Of a stretch of DNA of 64,000 nucleotides, positions 8,491 through 16,960 are shown one piece after another. Source of the stretch: Bacteroidales bacterium MB20-C3-3. GTDB taxonomy: Bacteria > Bacteroidota > Bacteroidia > Bacteroidales > UBA932. Position 1 is the stretch's first letter. The number at the start of each line of letters is the position of its first letter. Location of the stretch: the NCBI GenBank assembly GCA_035609245.1, contig CP141202.1, positions 1,426,001-1,490,000 on the forward strand, written 5' to 3'. A program made the position numbers and the translations under genes. The notes under the pieces are model-generated. The model was not told the origin of the DNA. It did not search any database and saw only the letters and a program-made list of their open reading frames with translations.

Positions 8491-9429
8491 ATGTCTTTAA
8501 ACAACCCTGATTTTATTTTGATTCTGACACTGGTATCGGGTGCAGTTCTTGATACTATTTTGGGAGATCCAATATGGCTTCCACACCCTGTCCGATTATT
8601 CGGAGTTACTATTGGGTGGTTAGACAAAGCTCTTAACAGAGGAGTTATGCGGTTCTACAAAGGGTTAATCATGACTCTTATGCTTGTTTCTGCAGTGTGG
8701 ATCATTATTTATCTCACCATTCTGACTCTGGAGCCCTATCCTGTTATTTCAATTATAATCACCTCAATATTCGTTTTTTTTGGACTTGGCAACAAATCTC
8801 TGATAGAGGAGGGGCTTAAAGTTGAGAGATTTATTGATAAAGGGGAAACAGAAAATGCCAGAAAACAGTTGGCAACAATAGTTGGAAGAGACACAAAGCA
8901 ATTATCACCACAAAAAATGAGAATTGCAGTACTTGAAACACTCTCAGAGAATCTGAGCGATGGTGTAGTTGCCCCCCTCTTTTATTTCGCAATCGGCGGA
9001 GTCCCTCTTATGATGGCTTATAAAATGGTGAATACTCTTGACTCTATGGTAGGATATAAAAACGAAAGATATATCGATTTTGGGAAAGCTTCTGCTATTT
9101 TAGATGACATAGCAAACTTTGTCCCTTCCAGGCTGACAGCCTTAATGATAGCTATTTGCTCTGCCAGTAAACGATCATTTGAATTCATTTATAAATTTGG
9201 TAAAGCCCATGCAAGTCCCAACTCCGGATACCCTGAGGCAGCACTCGCCGGAACATTAAACTGCAGATTTGGAGGGGGGAGTTATTATAATGACATATTA
9301 GTGGACAAACCATTTATTGGAATAAATGACAGAGAAATTAACAAATCTGACATTAAGAGAGCTATCTATATTAACATTCGAGTGTTTATACTCTCAATTG
9401 CAATTATCTCTCTAATCTGTATATGGTGA
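8491..9429 (+). CDS. cbiB: adenosylcobinamide-phosphate synthase
   Basis: CbiB is a membrane enzyme attaching aminopropanol (phosphate) to adenosylcobyric acid. The 312-residue protein starts with a hydrophobic helix containing GAVLDTILGDPIWLPHPVRLFG, the family signature, and has RDTKQLSPQKMRIAVLETLSENLSDG, VAPLFYFAIGG and MVNTLDSMVGYKNERY, all diagnostic. It is the last gene of the cobalamin operon. Its last 26 bp overlap the 3' end of the oppositely transcribed ABC permease gene, so there is no room for a conventional terminator between them. Confidence 0.94.
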   Translation: MSLNNPDFILILTLVSGAVLDTILGDPIWLPHPVRLFGVTIGWLDKALNRGVMRFYKGLIMTLMLVSAVWIIIYLTILTLEPYPVISIIITSIFVFFGLGNKSLIEEGLKVERFIDKGETENARKQLATIVGRDTKQLSPQKMRIAVLETLSENLSDGVVAPLFYFAIGGVPLMMAYKMVNTLDSMVGYKNERYIDFGKASAILDDIANFVPSRLTALMIAICSASKRSFEFIYKFGKAHASPNSGYPEAALAGTLNCRFGGGSYYNDILVDKPFIGINDREINKSDIKRAIYINIRVFILSIAIISLICIW

Positions 9430-10435
9430 CTTGAGACAGAAGCAGAATAAATGAGACCAATATCATCCCTGTAATTAATCCCTGTATTTCAAAAAGTGTA
9501 GCACCCATAAGTATAACTTTTCTGGAACTCTCAACTCCATACCACAGTGGATTTATAAATCTGGTGGCAGCGGCCCAGGCCGGCATTGAACTTAAATGAG
9601 AAAACATGGTACTAAGCATAATAAGCAGTACAAGGGTGATTGTGAGAATATAGACCGCTCTGAGCTGCGTTTTTGAAAAAGAGGCAATAAACATTGCCAT
9701 TGCAAGAAGATCAAAAACAAAAAGAATCGATACTAAAAAGAGCGGTACAATGTCCCCTTTTAGCGGAAGATCATAGACAAAAAAACAAAAGAGATAACAG
9801 ATAATAATCTCTGCAAGGCAGAATATGGTAAAGAATACGAATTTACCCAGCAAATAGATCTTTCTCTCCATAAGAGTAGCTTTGAACTGCTCCTCGACGC
9901 CGGACTCTCTTTCGTTTACAATATTAAGAGTTAACAGAGCTGCACCCAAAATTGTAATAACCAATACTACCAGAGAAATCAGATAGTAATGTTTATACAT
10001 TCTTCCTGAATTAAAAAGCGTTTGATAGACAACTCCCGGACTTTTATCCTGCATCATCTCATAAGACATAGCATAGAGAGAGGTCATAGCCCTTCTGGGG
10101 AAAGTCCCGTCTAAAATCAAATTATAACCTTCATCCGAACTCACTAAAATCATATCAAGCTCTCCTCTCTCAATAGCATCTTCCGCACTCTCAATATTAT
10201 CATAAAAAATAGTCCTGTCAAACATAAAACTTGAAGCAACCCTCTCTGCAACAGTATCGCTTTGCATCTGATTATTGATATCACAAAATCCGGCTCTTAA
10301 ACGGTACTCACCATCAAATGAAAGAGGAATTAATCCCAGCACAACAATCGGGCAAACAAGAACCAGAAACAGAAGAACCCTGTTTCGTATGAGTTGTAAA
10401 AACTCCTTTTTTATTGTAGCGATAAGAAGTCTCAT
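9404..10435 (-). CDS. ABC-2 type transporter permease
   Basis: This 343-residue membrane subunit of an exporter has one N-terminal transmembrane segment (after KKEFLQLIRNRVLLFL), a soluble loop of about 140 residues, and five or six C-terminal transmembrane segments, the layout of the ABC-2/YhhJ-YbhS family. ILTLNIVNERESGVEEQFKATL, just after the second helix, is the coupling-helix-like segment common in these permeases. It is the last gene of a five-gene minus-strand operon, overlapping the paired permease gene by 4 bp. Substrate unknown; the divergent acyl-carrier/ketosynthase cluster offers a possible link. Confidence 0.85.
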   Translation of the reverse strand: MRLLIATIKKEFLQLIRNRVLLFLVLVCPIVVLGLIPLSFDGEYRLRAGFCDINNQMQSDTVAERVASSFMFDRTIFYDNIESAEDAIERGELDMILVSSDEGYNLILDGTFPRRAMTSLYAMSYEMMQDKSPGVVYQTLFNSGRMYKHYYLISLVVLVITILGAALLTLNIVNERESGVEEQFKATLMERKIYLLGKFVFFTIFCLAEIIICYLFCFFVYDLPLKGDIVPLFLVSILFVFDLLAMAMFIASFSKTQLRAVYILTITLVLLIMLSTMFSHLSSMPAWAAATRFINPLWYGVESSRKVILMGATLFEIQGLITGMILVSFILLLSQVTIYRLER

Positions 10436-11496
10436 TTTCTAAAAAAATTCCTTTTTAAAAGGTAAACGGATACAGCATAAAAGAACAATGATTGAAATGC
10501 CAGTATTATAAAATATTTTGCATTTACATCAATAGAGGTAAGTCTGAAAACCACCCCTTTATAACCTTCAATAAACAATCTTCCCGGCATAATTGATGCA
10601 ACAGGGGTAATTATACTCTCCATTGATTGCAAAGGGAATATAAATCCGGAAAAAAAGACATTTGGAATGAATATAAATAACCAGCATCCTATAAGGAGCT
10701 CCAGTTCATTCTTAACTAATGCAGCGATGAAGAGGCCTGTCATCATTGTAGCCACAGAGAAGAGTACTGTTAAAAGAAAGAAGTTAAAAACTCCCTGGTT
10801 AATTTCTATCCTAAACATAAAAAGAGAGAGAAGGTATACAGAGAATCCGTGAACAATTGAGACAATCAGATATGGGATTGATTTTCCGGCAATTATCTCA
10901 TTCATCCCCGCCGGAGTTATAATAAGCAGCCTTGCTGTTCCCCTCTCCCTCTCCCTGTTTACACTCATACTTAACATAATTGAGGCTACAATAATTAAAG
11001 CAATCATAACAAGTCCCGGCAAGATTTCTATCTCACTCTTTAACTCCTCATTATATATAAACGAATATTCAAAAGGGAGGGGTTCCGCAAAATGGGCAGA
11101 TAATCTTTGCATTACAGCCTCAGACATCAAAAGATCAGAGCCATTAAGAAATACATTTACCTCTCCTCCTCTTTCAAAATTCTCAGGAACAAATAATACA
11201 AACTTTAGGTCTTCACTAATAAAGGCCGGAATAATCTCATTTTGGTGATTAAGATTGCCATTAAACGAGAACTCTTTGGTTTTATCAAGCTCTTGAATCA
11301 AAGAAATAAAGAGAGAAGAGCCACTTTTGTCAAAAACAGCAAATTTTACATCATTCAGTTCAAACCTTAAAACATTACCCAGAATCCCAACAATTATGAG
11401 TGGCAAAAAAATCAATATAGTCATACTTAATTTATCCCTGTAAATTGAGATAAATTCTTTACCGGCAATATGAATTATTCTTTTCAGTTTTAACAT
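10432..11496 (-). CDS. ABC-2 type transporter permease
   Basis: This is the second permease of the exporter, 354 residues with the same plan: KLKRIIHIAGKEFISIYRDKLSM then a transmembrane helix, a long extracytoplasmic domain, and a C-terminal bundle of hydrophobic helices. VNRERERGTARLLIITPAG is the charged cytoplasmic segment following the second helix, very similar in position to that of its partner, suggesting the two form a heterodimer as in YbhS-YbhR. The gene overlaps the ATPase gene upstream by 7 bp and the next permease by 4 bp. Confidence 0.85.
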   Translation of the reverse strand: MLKLKRIIHIAGKEFISIYRDKLSMTILIFLPLIIVGILGNVLRFELNDVKFAVFDKSGSSLFISLIQELDKTKEFSFNGNLNHQNEIIPAFISEDLKFVLFVPENFERGGEVNVFLNGSDLLMSEAVMQRLSAHFAEPLPFEYSFIYNEELKSEIEILPGLVMIALIIVASIMLSMSVNRERERGTARLLIITPAGMNEIIAGKSIPYLIVSIVHGFSVYLLSLFMFRIEINQGVFNFFLLTVLFSVATMMTGLFIAALVKNELELLIGCWLFIFIPNVFFSGFIFPLQSMESIITPVASIMPGRLFIEGYKGVVFRLTSIDVNAKYFIILAFQSLFFYAVSVYLLKRNFFRK

Positions 11497-12098
11497 TGCT
11501 CAGGTCTGAAAATATTAATATTCCTGTGACACATAGCAGATTCTGAAGCATAATGGGAAGTTACCAGTACAGTTGTTCCGCAATCGGATAACCTCCTGAT
11601 GCACCCCCATATTTTACCCCTTGTCAGGGTATCAACACCTGCTGTAGGTTCATCAAGCAGAAGAACTCCAGGATTTCTCATAATTGCAATGGAAAACGAC
11701 AGCAGCTGTCTCCAGCCGGAAGTAAGCTCCTCTACCCTTTTGTTTTGAAACTGACCCAATCCCAGTAAATCAGAGGAGAGAGCGAATTTCTCCTCAATTT
11801 CTGCTTTTGACAAACCATTTATTACACCATAAAAATTATAATTTTCTCTGGCAGTCATATTTGCCAGCAGTGCAGAGCTTTGGCTCATATAGCTTTTATC
11901 AGCTCCAATAAACATCTCTCCTGAATACGGAGTAAGTATTCCACTTAACATTTTAATAAAGGTGGTTTTTCCCGCACCATTTGCTCCGGTTAAAGAGACC
12001 ACCTCTCCCCCCATAATCTCAACAGAGAGATTGTTTACAGCCATGAATTTGCCGTACTTATAACACAAATCAACAGTCTTTATGATTGGATCAGACAT
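11490..12098 (-). CDS. ABC transporter ATP-binding protein with degenerate signature motif
   Basis: This 202-residue nucleotide-binding domain has Walker A TGANGAGKTTFIKML, the Q-loop near KSYMSQSSALLANMT, Walker B GVLLLDEPTAGVD and the switch His in LVTSHYASES. The signature loop reads LTSGW instead of LSGGQ, so this subunit may contribute one weakened ATP site. It is short because the C-terminal extension after the switch region is nearly absent. It overlaps the preceding ATPase gene by 19 bp and the permease by 7 bp. Two separate ATPases with two permeases suggest a heteromeric exporter of the YbhF-YbhSR class, where YbhF normally carries both domains fused. Confidence 0.88.
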   Translation of the reverse strand: MSDPIIKTVDLCYKYGKFMAVNNLSVEIMGGEVVSLTGANGAGKTTFIKMLSGILTPYSGEMFIGADKSYMSQSSALLANMTARENYNFYGVINGLSKAEIEEKFALSSDLLGLGQFQNKRVEELTSGWRQLLSFSIAIMRNPGVLLLDEPTAGVDTLTRGKIWGCIRRLSDCGTTVLVTSHYASESAMCHRNINIFRPEQC

Positions 12099-12802
12099 TC
12101 TTCAAGAAATTTTTCATAAATACCATCTCCGCGGAACCTTTCCCGGATCTCATCCATTGTACAATAATTCAGCTGCCTTCCCTCGTGGAGTACCAACAAG
12201 GAGTCCACATAATCAAACTCTTCATAATAATGAGTGCTGACAATAACCGTTGTTCCTCTCTCTTTTAGCTTTCTAAGTTCACTAAATATTGCAGCTCTTG
12301 AGTCTGAATCAATACCTGTAGTTGGTTCGTCAAGAAAAAGTATCTCCGGAGAGTGAACCATAGCACAAATTATTGCCAGTTTCTGTTTCATTCCTCCCGA
12401 TAGTGTGTCGGCTCTTTTATCGGCAAAATCCATTAATGACTCCCAGAAAGGGGACTCAGTATGTAATCCCGGAGAGGAGCCATACATCTTTGCAAAAAAG
12501 GAGATATTCTCCGTCAAAGTCAAATCCGGATAGAGAGAGAAACTTCCCGGAACATATCCAATCAGTTTTCTTATCCTTTGATAATCTCTTTTTACCTGGA
12601 AACCCGCAATCTTCACCTCTCCTTTAAAGTTTAAATCAAGAGTTGCAAGAATATCAAAAAGTGTTGTTTTACCCGCACCGTTTGCACCGGTAACTCCAAG
12701 AACTGATCCTCTTTTCAAACCAAAAGAGAGCCCTTTTAAAGCCTCAAGTTTTCCATAGCTCTTGCATAGTTCCTTAACCTCAATTACAAGATCGTCTGTC
12801 AT
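12080..12802 (-). CDS. ABC transporter ATP-binding protein
   Basis: This 240-residue ATPase has a complete set of motifs: Walker A TGANGAGKTTLFDIL, signature LSGGMKQKLA, Walker B ILFLDEPTTGIDS and the switch His in STHYYEEFDY. Sequence around the Walker A motif is almost the same as in the adjacent ATPase, which points to an old duplication or to splitting of a YbhF-like two-domain protein. It lies 14 bp downstream of the membrane fusion protein gene. It is expected to sit on the cytoplasmic face and drive export through the two ABC-2 permeases. Confidence 0.9.
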   Translation of the reverse strand: MTDDLVIEVKELCKSYGKLEALKGLSFGLKRGSVLGVTGANGAGKTTLFDILATLDLNFKGEVKIAGFQVKRDYQRIRKLIGYVPGSFSLYPDLTLTENISFFAKMYGSSPGLHTESPFWESLMDFADKRADTLSGGMKQKLAIICAMVHSPEILFLDEPTTGIDSDSRAAIFSELRKLKERGTTVIVSTHYYEEFDYVDSLLVLHEGRQLNYCTMDEIRERFRGDGIYEKFLEECLIQS

Positions 12803-12816
12803 AAATAAAACCCTTT

Positions 12817-13515
12817 TTAAAAAACAAGCTCCCCGGGCATACCACTTTTCAGAGTCCCGTTATTGGAAACCTCAACTTTAACTTTGTAATGCTGATCCGT
12901 TCTGTTTCCCCTTGTCTGAACCATCGAGGGAATAAACTGAGGCCTTTCTGAAATGTTCAGAACACGGCCCTTGTAGATAATCGCGCTATCATCATTCATA
13001 TAGTACTGTATTCTAACTGAATCCCCGGCAGAAACTGAAGATATATCAGAACCGGGAACCCATGCAACAAAATATATTCTGTTTACATCAGCAACAGATA
13101 ATAAAGGACTTCCCTCAAAAAGATACTCCCCCTGCCTGAAGTTAATCTTAATAACCCTGGCTCTTACCGGAGCTTTTATATAACACAGCCTTATCCTCTC
13201 CTCTAAAATGCGCAACTCATATTGAAGCGGCTCCATCTGAGAGAACATACCCATCTCCTGTAATGCCTTAAGGCTGGACTTAACCTTTGATCTCTCGAGA
13301 GACAAAATAGTCGTGTCAATTACCGCAAGAAGATCCCCCTCATTACATATCACCCCCTCCTCTGCAATAAGTTTTTGCAACTTACCGGTACCTGTTGATG
13401 GCAAAACCATCTCGTCAGATTGAAAATTGCCATAGAAGTTCTTATCCCCCTCATTTTTGCACCCGGCAAAAAGAAGTGTAACCACCAGCATTATTAATGA
13501 GAATTTGTTTATCAC
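12817..13515 (-). CDS. HlyD-family membrane fusion lipoprotein
   Basis: This 232-residue protein has a lipoprotein signal (lipobox LFAGC, Cys 19). It then has a biotinyl-lipoyl-like half (GKLQKLIAEEGVICNEGDLLAVID), a short coiled hairpin (about residues 75-115), a second lipoyl half (IKAPVRARVIKINFRQGEYLFEG) and a beta-barrel region ending in LKSGMPGELVF. That is the YbhG/HlyD arrangement linking an inner-membrane ABC exporter to an outer-membrane channel. It is shorter than the usual 330 residues because the hairpin is short. It is first in the operon; no TolC-like partner is nearby. About 175 bp separate it from the divergent nitroreductase gene, presumably holding both promoters. Confidence 0.85.
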   Translation of the reverse strand: MINKFSLIMLVVTLLFAGCKNEGDKNFYGNFQSDEMVLPSTGTGKLQKLIAEEGVICNEGDLLAVIDTTILSLERSKVKSSLKALQEMGMFSQMEPLQYELRILEERIRLCYIKAPVRARVIKINFRQGEYLFEGSPLLSVADVNRIYFVAWVPGSDISSVSAGDSVRIQYYMNDDSAIIYKGRVLNISERPQFIPSMVQTRGNRTDQHYKVKVEVSNNGTLKSGMPGELVF

Positions 13516-13690
13516 GATATCAGGTTTTTGAATAATTAATCTTATTTAAAAATACTCTATATCTCTCCCATTCTAAAAATTATAAACCCACAGAAGGTAA
13601 AATTTCCTGTTTTTTACAATTTGTTGATAAAAACCACTTAGACAAACCCTTTAAAATAGTAACTTAGTGGATGTTCAAATTTACCCTTCT

Positions 13691-14266
13691 ATGGAGAACC
13701 CTTACCTGCAGTTAAAGCATCTGAGTGAAACAAGAAAGAGTTGCAGAAAATTCAAACCTGATGAGATTCCCCAAGATATTACAGACAAGATATTATCTGT
13801 TGCAGCAAACTCCCCTTACGCCGGCGGAAGCCGAAGCTGGGGAGTAACAACAGTAAAAGAGACCGCAGTAAAGGAGAGGCTGGTGCTGGCAATCCAGGAA
13901 AAGGTTAGAGCCACAGCTGAGTCCATGGAGCGGGAAAGTGCAGATCTTTTCGTAAAATACTCTCAAAATTTCATGTTTTTCAGGGAGGCACCTCTGCTTA
14001 TTATTCCCTATTTTAAAGTTACACCTGTAATGAAATCTCTTCTCAGGGAGAGTATTACAGAGTCTCTGCTGCAGTGGGAGAGAGACAACTCTGTGAAATC
14101 CATCTCATGTGTATCAATGCTCATCCTTCTTGCAGCAGAGAGCCTTGGACTTGGGGCTTGCTATATGACAGGACCTCTGATTGCAGAGAGGGAGATCTCT
14201 GAGATCCTTAATATTCCTCCCGGAAGAGAGGTCGGAGCAATTATACCTATAGGATACAAATTGTAA
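13691..14266 (+). CDS. nitroreductase family protein
   Basis: This 191-residue FMN-dependent oxidoreductase has LSETRKSCRKFKPDEIPQD at the N-terminus (phosphate-binding Arg region), NSPYAGGSRSWGVTTV, and a C-terminal segment LLAAESLGLGACYMTGPL plus GREVGAIIPIGY, all typical of the nitroreductase fold. I prefer the ATG at 13691; a GTG at 13667 in the same frame would add eight residues. It is followed 33 bp later by the acyl carrier protein and is likely co-transcribed. In acyl-chain clusters such enzymes can reduce enoyl or other unsaturated intermediates, but its substrate here is unknown. Confidence 0.85.
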   Translation: MENPYLQLKHLSETRKSCRKFKPDEIPQDITDKILSVAANSPYAGGSRSWGVTTVKETAVKERLVLAIQEKVRATAESMERESADLFVKYSQNFMFFREAPLLIIPYFKVTPVMKSLLRESITESLLQWERDNSVKSISCVSMLILLAAESLGLGACYMTGPLIAEREISEILNIPPGREVGAIIPIGYKL

Positions 14267-14299
14267 AAAAGATAAACCAGACTTAAAAACTTCACTAAA

Positions 14300-14674
14300 A
14301 TGAACACTACAGACCAACTCAGAGAACTTCTAATGCCTGTTCTGGGCATAACATCAATAGATGAGATTAAACCTGAGAGCGCACTTGTCAGAGATTTGGG
14401 AGCAGAGAGTATCGATTTTGTTGAGATTCTTTATCTTATTGAGACAGAGATGGGAGTTAAAATAAAAATACAGGAGATTGCTATGACTGAATACTCCTCT
14501 GATGGTAACAATCTGCAAGATGGGAAAATAACAAATGAAATTGCAGAGAGACTTAACAAGGATTTTAACACAGACAGATTTACTGAAGGTACAACAGTTA
14601 AGGAACTTTTCGAATCCTTCACTGTAAAAGATTTGGCCACTATTATTGACAAAAAAAAGAGACTCATAAACTGA
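14300..14674 (+). CDS. acyl carrier protein with internal extension
   Basis: This 124-residue carrier protein has the phosphopantetheine site in LVRDLGAESIDFVEILYLIE (Ser about residue 37, variant of the usual DSL). The C-terminal helix is TTVKELFESFTVKDLATII. Between the second helix and the end there are about 40 extra residues (YSSDGNNLQDGKITNEIAERL), so it is longer than the standard 75-85-residue carrier protein. It is followed 5 bp later by a hotdog dehydratase and then by ketosynthase and ketoreductase genes, so it is probably the dedicated carrier of this small pathway rather than the housekeeping ACP. Confidence 0.85.
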   Translation: MNTTDQLRELLMPVLGITSIDEIKPESALVRDLGAESIDFVEILYLIETEMGVKIKIQEIAMTEYSSDGNNLQDGKITNEIAERLNKDFNTDRFTEGTTVKELFESFTVKDLATIIDKKKRLIN

Positions 14675-14679
14675 TTTAT

Positions 14680-15168
14680 ATGAGATTCATATTAGTTGAC
14701 AGAATTGATGAGTTAAAAATTGGCTCCTGGGCAAAAGGGGTTAAGTGCATATCTCAGACAAATGAGATTTTTGAACAACACTTTCCGGGATATCCTCTGA
14801 TGCCCGGTTCTCTTATTATGGAGGGACTTGCACAACTATCCGGAGTTCTTTTTGAGTACTCTTTAATGCAGCTTGGCCACACCCATAAAAGACCGGTACT
14901 AACACTAGTTAATAAAATGAAATTTCGCCGGTTTGCCACTCCCGGAGACAAACTGGATTATGGTTGCAGAGTTAAATTATTTTATCCGGATGAGTACGCT
15001 GTTGCTACTGTAACTGCAAAGTGCGACGGGAAACTCTACGCAGAGGGGGAGCTTCTCTTTGGATTTGCCGATATACTGGATGAAAAATTATTAAAATTAT
15101 CTGTGGAGGCAATTGAGAGCTTTCTTAAAAACACCAAAATAATTGCATCCGATGAGAGTAATTTATAG
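14680..15168 (+). CDS. 3-hydroxyacyl-ACP dehydratase-like hotdog protein (FabZ/FabA type)
   Basis: This 162-residue protein has the FabZ catalytic block HFPGYPLMPGSLIMEGLAQL at about residues 34-53, with the catalytic His in HFPG and the Glu in IMEGLAQ. MKFRRFATPGDKLDYGCRV is the next conserved strand region. It is expected to dehydrate beta-hydroxyacyl chains on the neighbouring carrier protein. The last 17 bp overlap the next coding region, indicating translational coupling. Chain length cannot be inferred. It could also act as a related hotdog thioesterase, but the His/Glu pair favours a dehydratase. Confidence 0.83.
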   Translation: MRFILVDRIDELKIGSWAKGVKCISQTNEIFEQHFPGYPLMPGSLIMEGLAQLSGVLFEYSLMQLGHTHKRPVLTLVNKMKFRRFATPGDKLDYGCRVKLFYPDEYAVATVTAKCDGKLYAEGELLFGFADILDEKLLKLSVEAIESFLKNTKIIASDESNL

Positions 15169-15730
15169 AAAATATCTCCCCGGAGAGGATATTCCTGCTG
15201 CAGACTACTTTTCCCGTCGCAAACTAGTAAAGTATTTTTCCAGGGAGACAATGGCTGCTGTGGTTTGTATTGGAGAACTTCTTAAAGGCGAGGTACCATC
15301 ACCTGAAACACCTTTCTTCTTTTCATCCGGAGAGACAGAGATGATGGATATTTACAAAGAGGCCTGTATGGTTTTTGATAAGGGAGAGCTCAAATTTGAC
15401 TCTTCGATGTTTCTGGAGAGGGCAATAACGGTAATCTCTCCTCTCTCTCATTTCAAGATGATGAGAAATATGGCTCACTGTTTTATATCTATTGAGTATG
15501 GTTTAAAGGGAGACAACGCTGCAACAATGGGATCTGTTTCAGGTCTCCTCGTTCCGGCAATGCTCTCTGAAGGGAGGGGCGATATTCTTATAGGAGCGGG
15601 AAAGCTTCACGCAGATGGTACTGCTGAGGGGGGATTTGCACTAGTTACAGCACATGAACTCAAGGATTGTCCAATGCTGGAGAGTGACGGGGAGGCAATC
15701 TGCTTTTTTAGAGAGAATTACAATATATAA
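15152..15730 (+). CDS. half-length ketosynthase-like protein, probably non-catalytic (chain-length-factor type)
   Basis: This 192-residue protein resembles only the N-terminal half of a beta-ketoacyl synthase (the ketoacyl-synt_2 type of domain). HFKMMRNMAHCFISIEYGLKG corresponds to the ketosynthase stretch just before the nucleophile. The following NAATMGSVSGLLVPAM aligns with the elbow where a Cys is expected but shows Ser. The His-His C-terminal half is absent altogether. It ends with LIGAGKLHADGTAEGGFALV. Such proteins accompany full ketosynthases in aryl polyene-like clusters as chain-length-factor partners. I used the ATG at 15152; an upstream TTG at 15143 is less likely. Confidence 0.7.
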   Translation: MRVIYRKYLPGEDIPAADYFSRRKLVKYFSRETMAAVVCIGELLKGEVPSPETPFFFSSGETEMMDIYKEACMVFDKGELKFDSSMFLERAITVISPLSHFKMMRNMAHCFISIEYGLKGDNAATMGSVSGLLVPAMLSEGRGDILIGAGKLHADGTAEGGFALVTAHELKDCPMLESDGEAICFFRENYNI

Positions 15731-15754
15731 ACTTCCTAATTTTTAATCACCTAT

Positions 15755-16960
15755 ATGGGAGTAGTTATTACAGGAATTGGTGTAAGATCACCGCTGGGAT
15801 GCACGGTTGAAGAGTGTTTTATGAACCTTGAGCTTGGGACAAGGTGTGTAAGAGATATTGAAAATTTTGAGACCGGCGGATTTTCACAGAGAGCTGCAGG
15901 AGAGGTAAGGCATAATGGAGAGGTTGTTAAGAGCCCCCCTGATGTTGACAGGAAGACACTTTTTCTGGAGGGGTCAATAGAGGATCTTAGAAATAAAACA
16001 ATCTTCTCTGAAAGATATAATCCTGAGGATATTGTTCTCAACACGGGAGGTGGTCTGGATTATGTAGATATCGAAAGCTTCTACAAAACCGGACAGTTCA
16101 GGAGTCCTGCGGGAGAGGAGCTCCCGTCTCACTATAAATCAGGCGAAAAGATCCGGGAGACAGCAGATAAATTTAATATAAAAGGGGGTACAAATATTTT
16201 TATGGCCTCTTGTGCTGCCTCTACGCAGGCGATTGGCTCCTCGTACCGAATGATCAAACAGAATTTTAAAAAAGCGGCTGTTACAGGAGGGTCAGACTCA
16301 ATGGTAAACCATGTAAACTACGTGGGCTTTCAAAAACTGGGAGCAATGACAGCAGATACAAACTCCCCTTTTGCCTGCAAACCTTTTGATCTCAGAAGAA
16401 GCGGCACTGTTTTGGGAGAGGGTGCATTGATGATTCTGCTGGAAAAAAGCTCCTCTGCACGGCAGGAGGATATTCTGGCAGAGATTTCAGGATATGCCTC
16501 AACAATGGATGCTTATGCTGTTACAGATCCGGATCCGGAAGGGAAATCACTTGCGGCTGCAATTGATGGGGCACTTAAGGATGCAGGAATAACCAGCGAT
16601 ATGATAGACTGCGTTCATCTGCACGGTACAGGTACACCAAAAAACGCACCTGCAGAGTACAATGCCCTTAAGCTTGTTTTTGGAGAGAGGGTTAACTCTC
16701 TGCCGGTATATTCGATGAAGGGGCAAATTGGTCACCTGATTGGTTCCTGCGGTGCGATGGAGCTTCTTGGAGCAATATACTCCCTTAAACATCAGGTTGT
16801 CCTTCCTACAATTAATTTTGAAACAAGAGATCCAAACGCTCCTCTCTGTGTTATAAAGGGGGAGCCCCTTAAAATGAACATTAAATATCTCCTTAAGACA
16901 AACTCATCCTTTGGAGGAGAAAACACAGCAATTGTACTTAAAAAATGGGAAAGATTGTAA
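15755..16960 (+). CDS. 3-oxoacyl-ACP synthase (FabF-like ketosynthase)
   Basis: This 401-residue condensing enzyme has a complete triad: nucleophile Cys about residue 153 in MASCAASTQAIG, His about 290 in LHGTGTPKNAP, and His about 327 in KGQIGHLIGSCG. It starts with MGVVITGIGVRSPLG and ends with LLKTNSSFGGENTAIVL, the usual boundaries of FabF-like proteins. It probably pairs with the half-length ketosynthase immediately upstream. Its 3' end overlaps the ketoreductase gene by 16 bp. The housekeeping FabF is expected elsewhere, so this copy is taken as pathway specific. Confidence 0.88.
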   Translation: MGVVITGIGVRSPLGCTVEECFMNLELGTRCVRDIENFETGGFSQRAAGEVRHNGEVVKSPPDVDRKTLFLEGSIEDLRNKTIFSERYNPEDIVLNTGGGLDYVDIESFYKTGQFRSPAGEELPSHYKSGEKIRETADKFNIKGGTNIFMASCAASTQAIGSSYRMIKQNFKKAAVTGGSDSMVNHVNYVGFQKLGAMTADTNSPFACKPFDLRRSGTVLGEGALMILLEKSSSARQEDILAEISGYASTMDAYAVTDPDPEGKSLAAAIDGALKDAGITSDMIDCVHLHGTGTPKNAPAEYNALKLVFGERVNSLPVYSMKGQIGHLIGSCGAMELLGAIYSLKHQVVLPTINFETRDPNAPLCVIKGEPLKMNIKYLLKTNSSFGGENTAIVLKKWERL

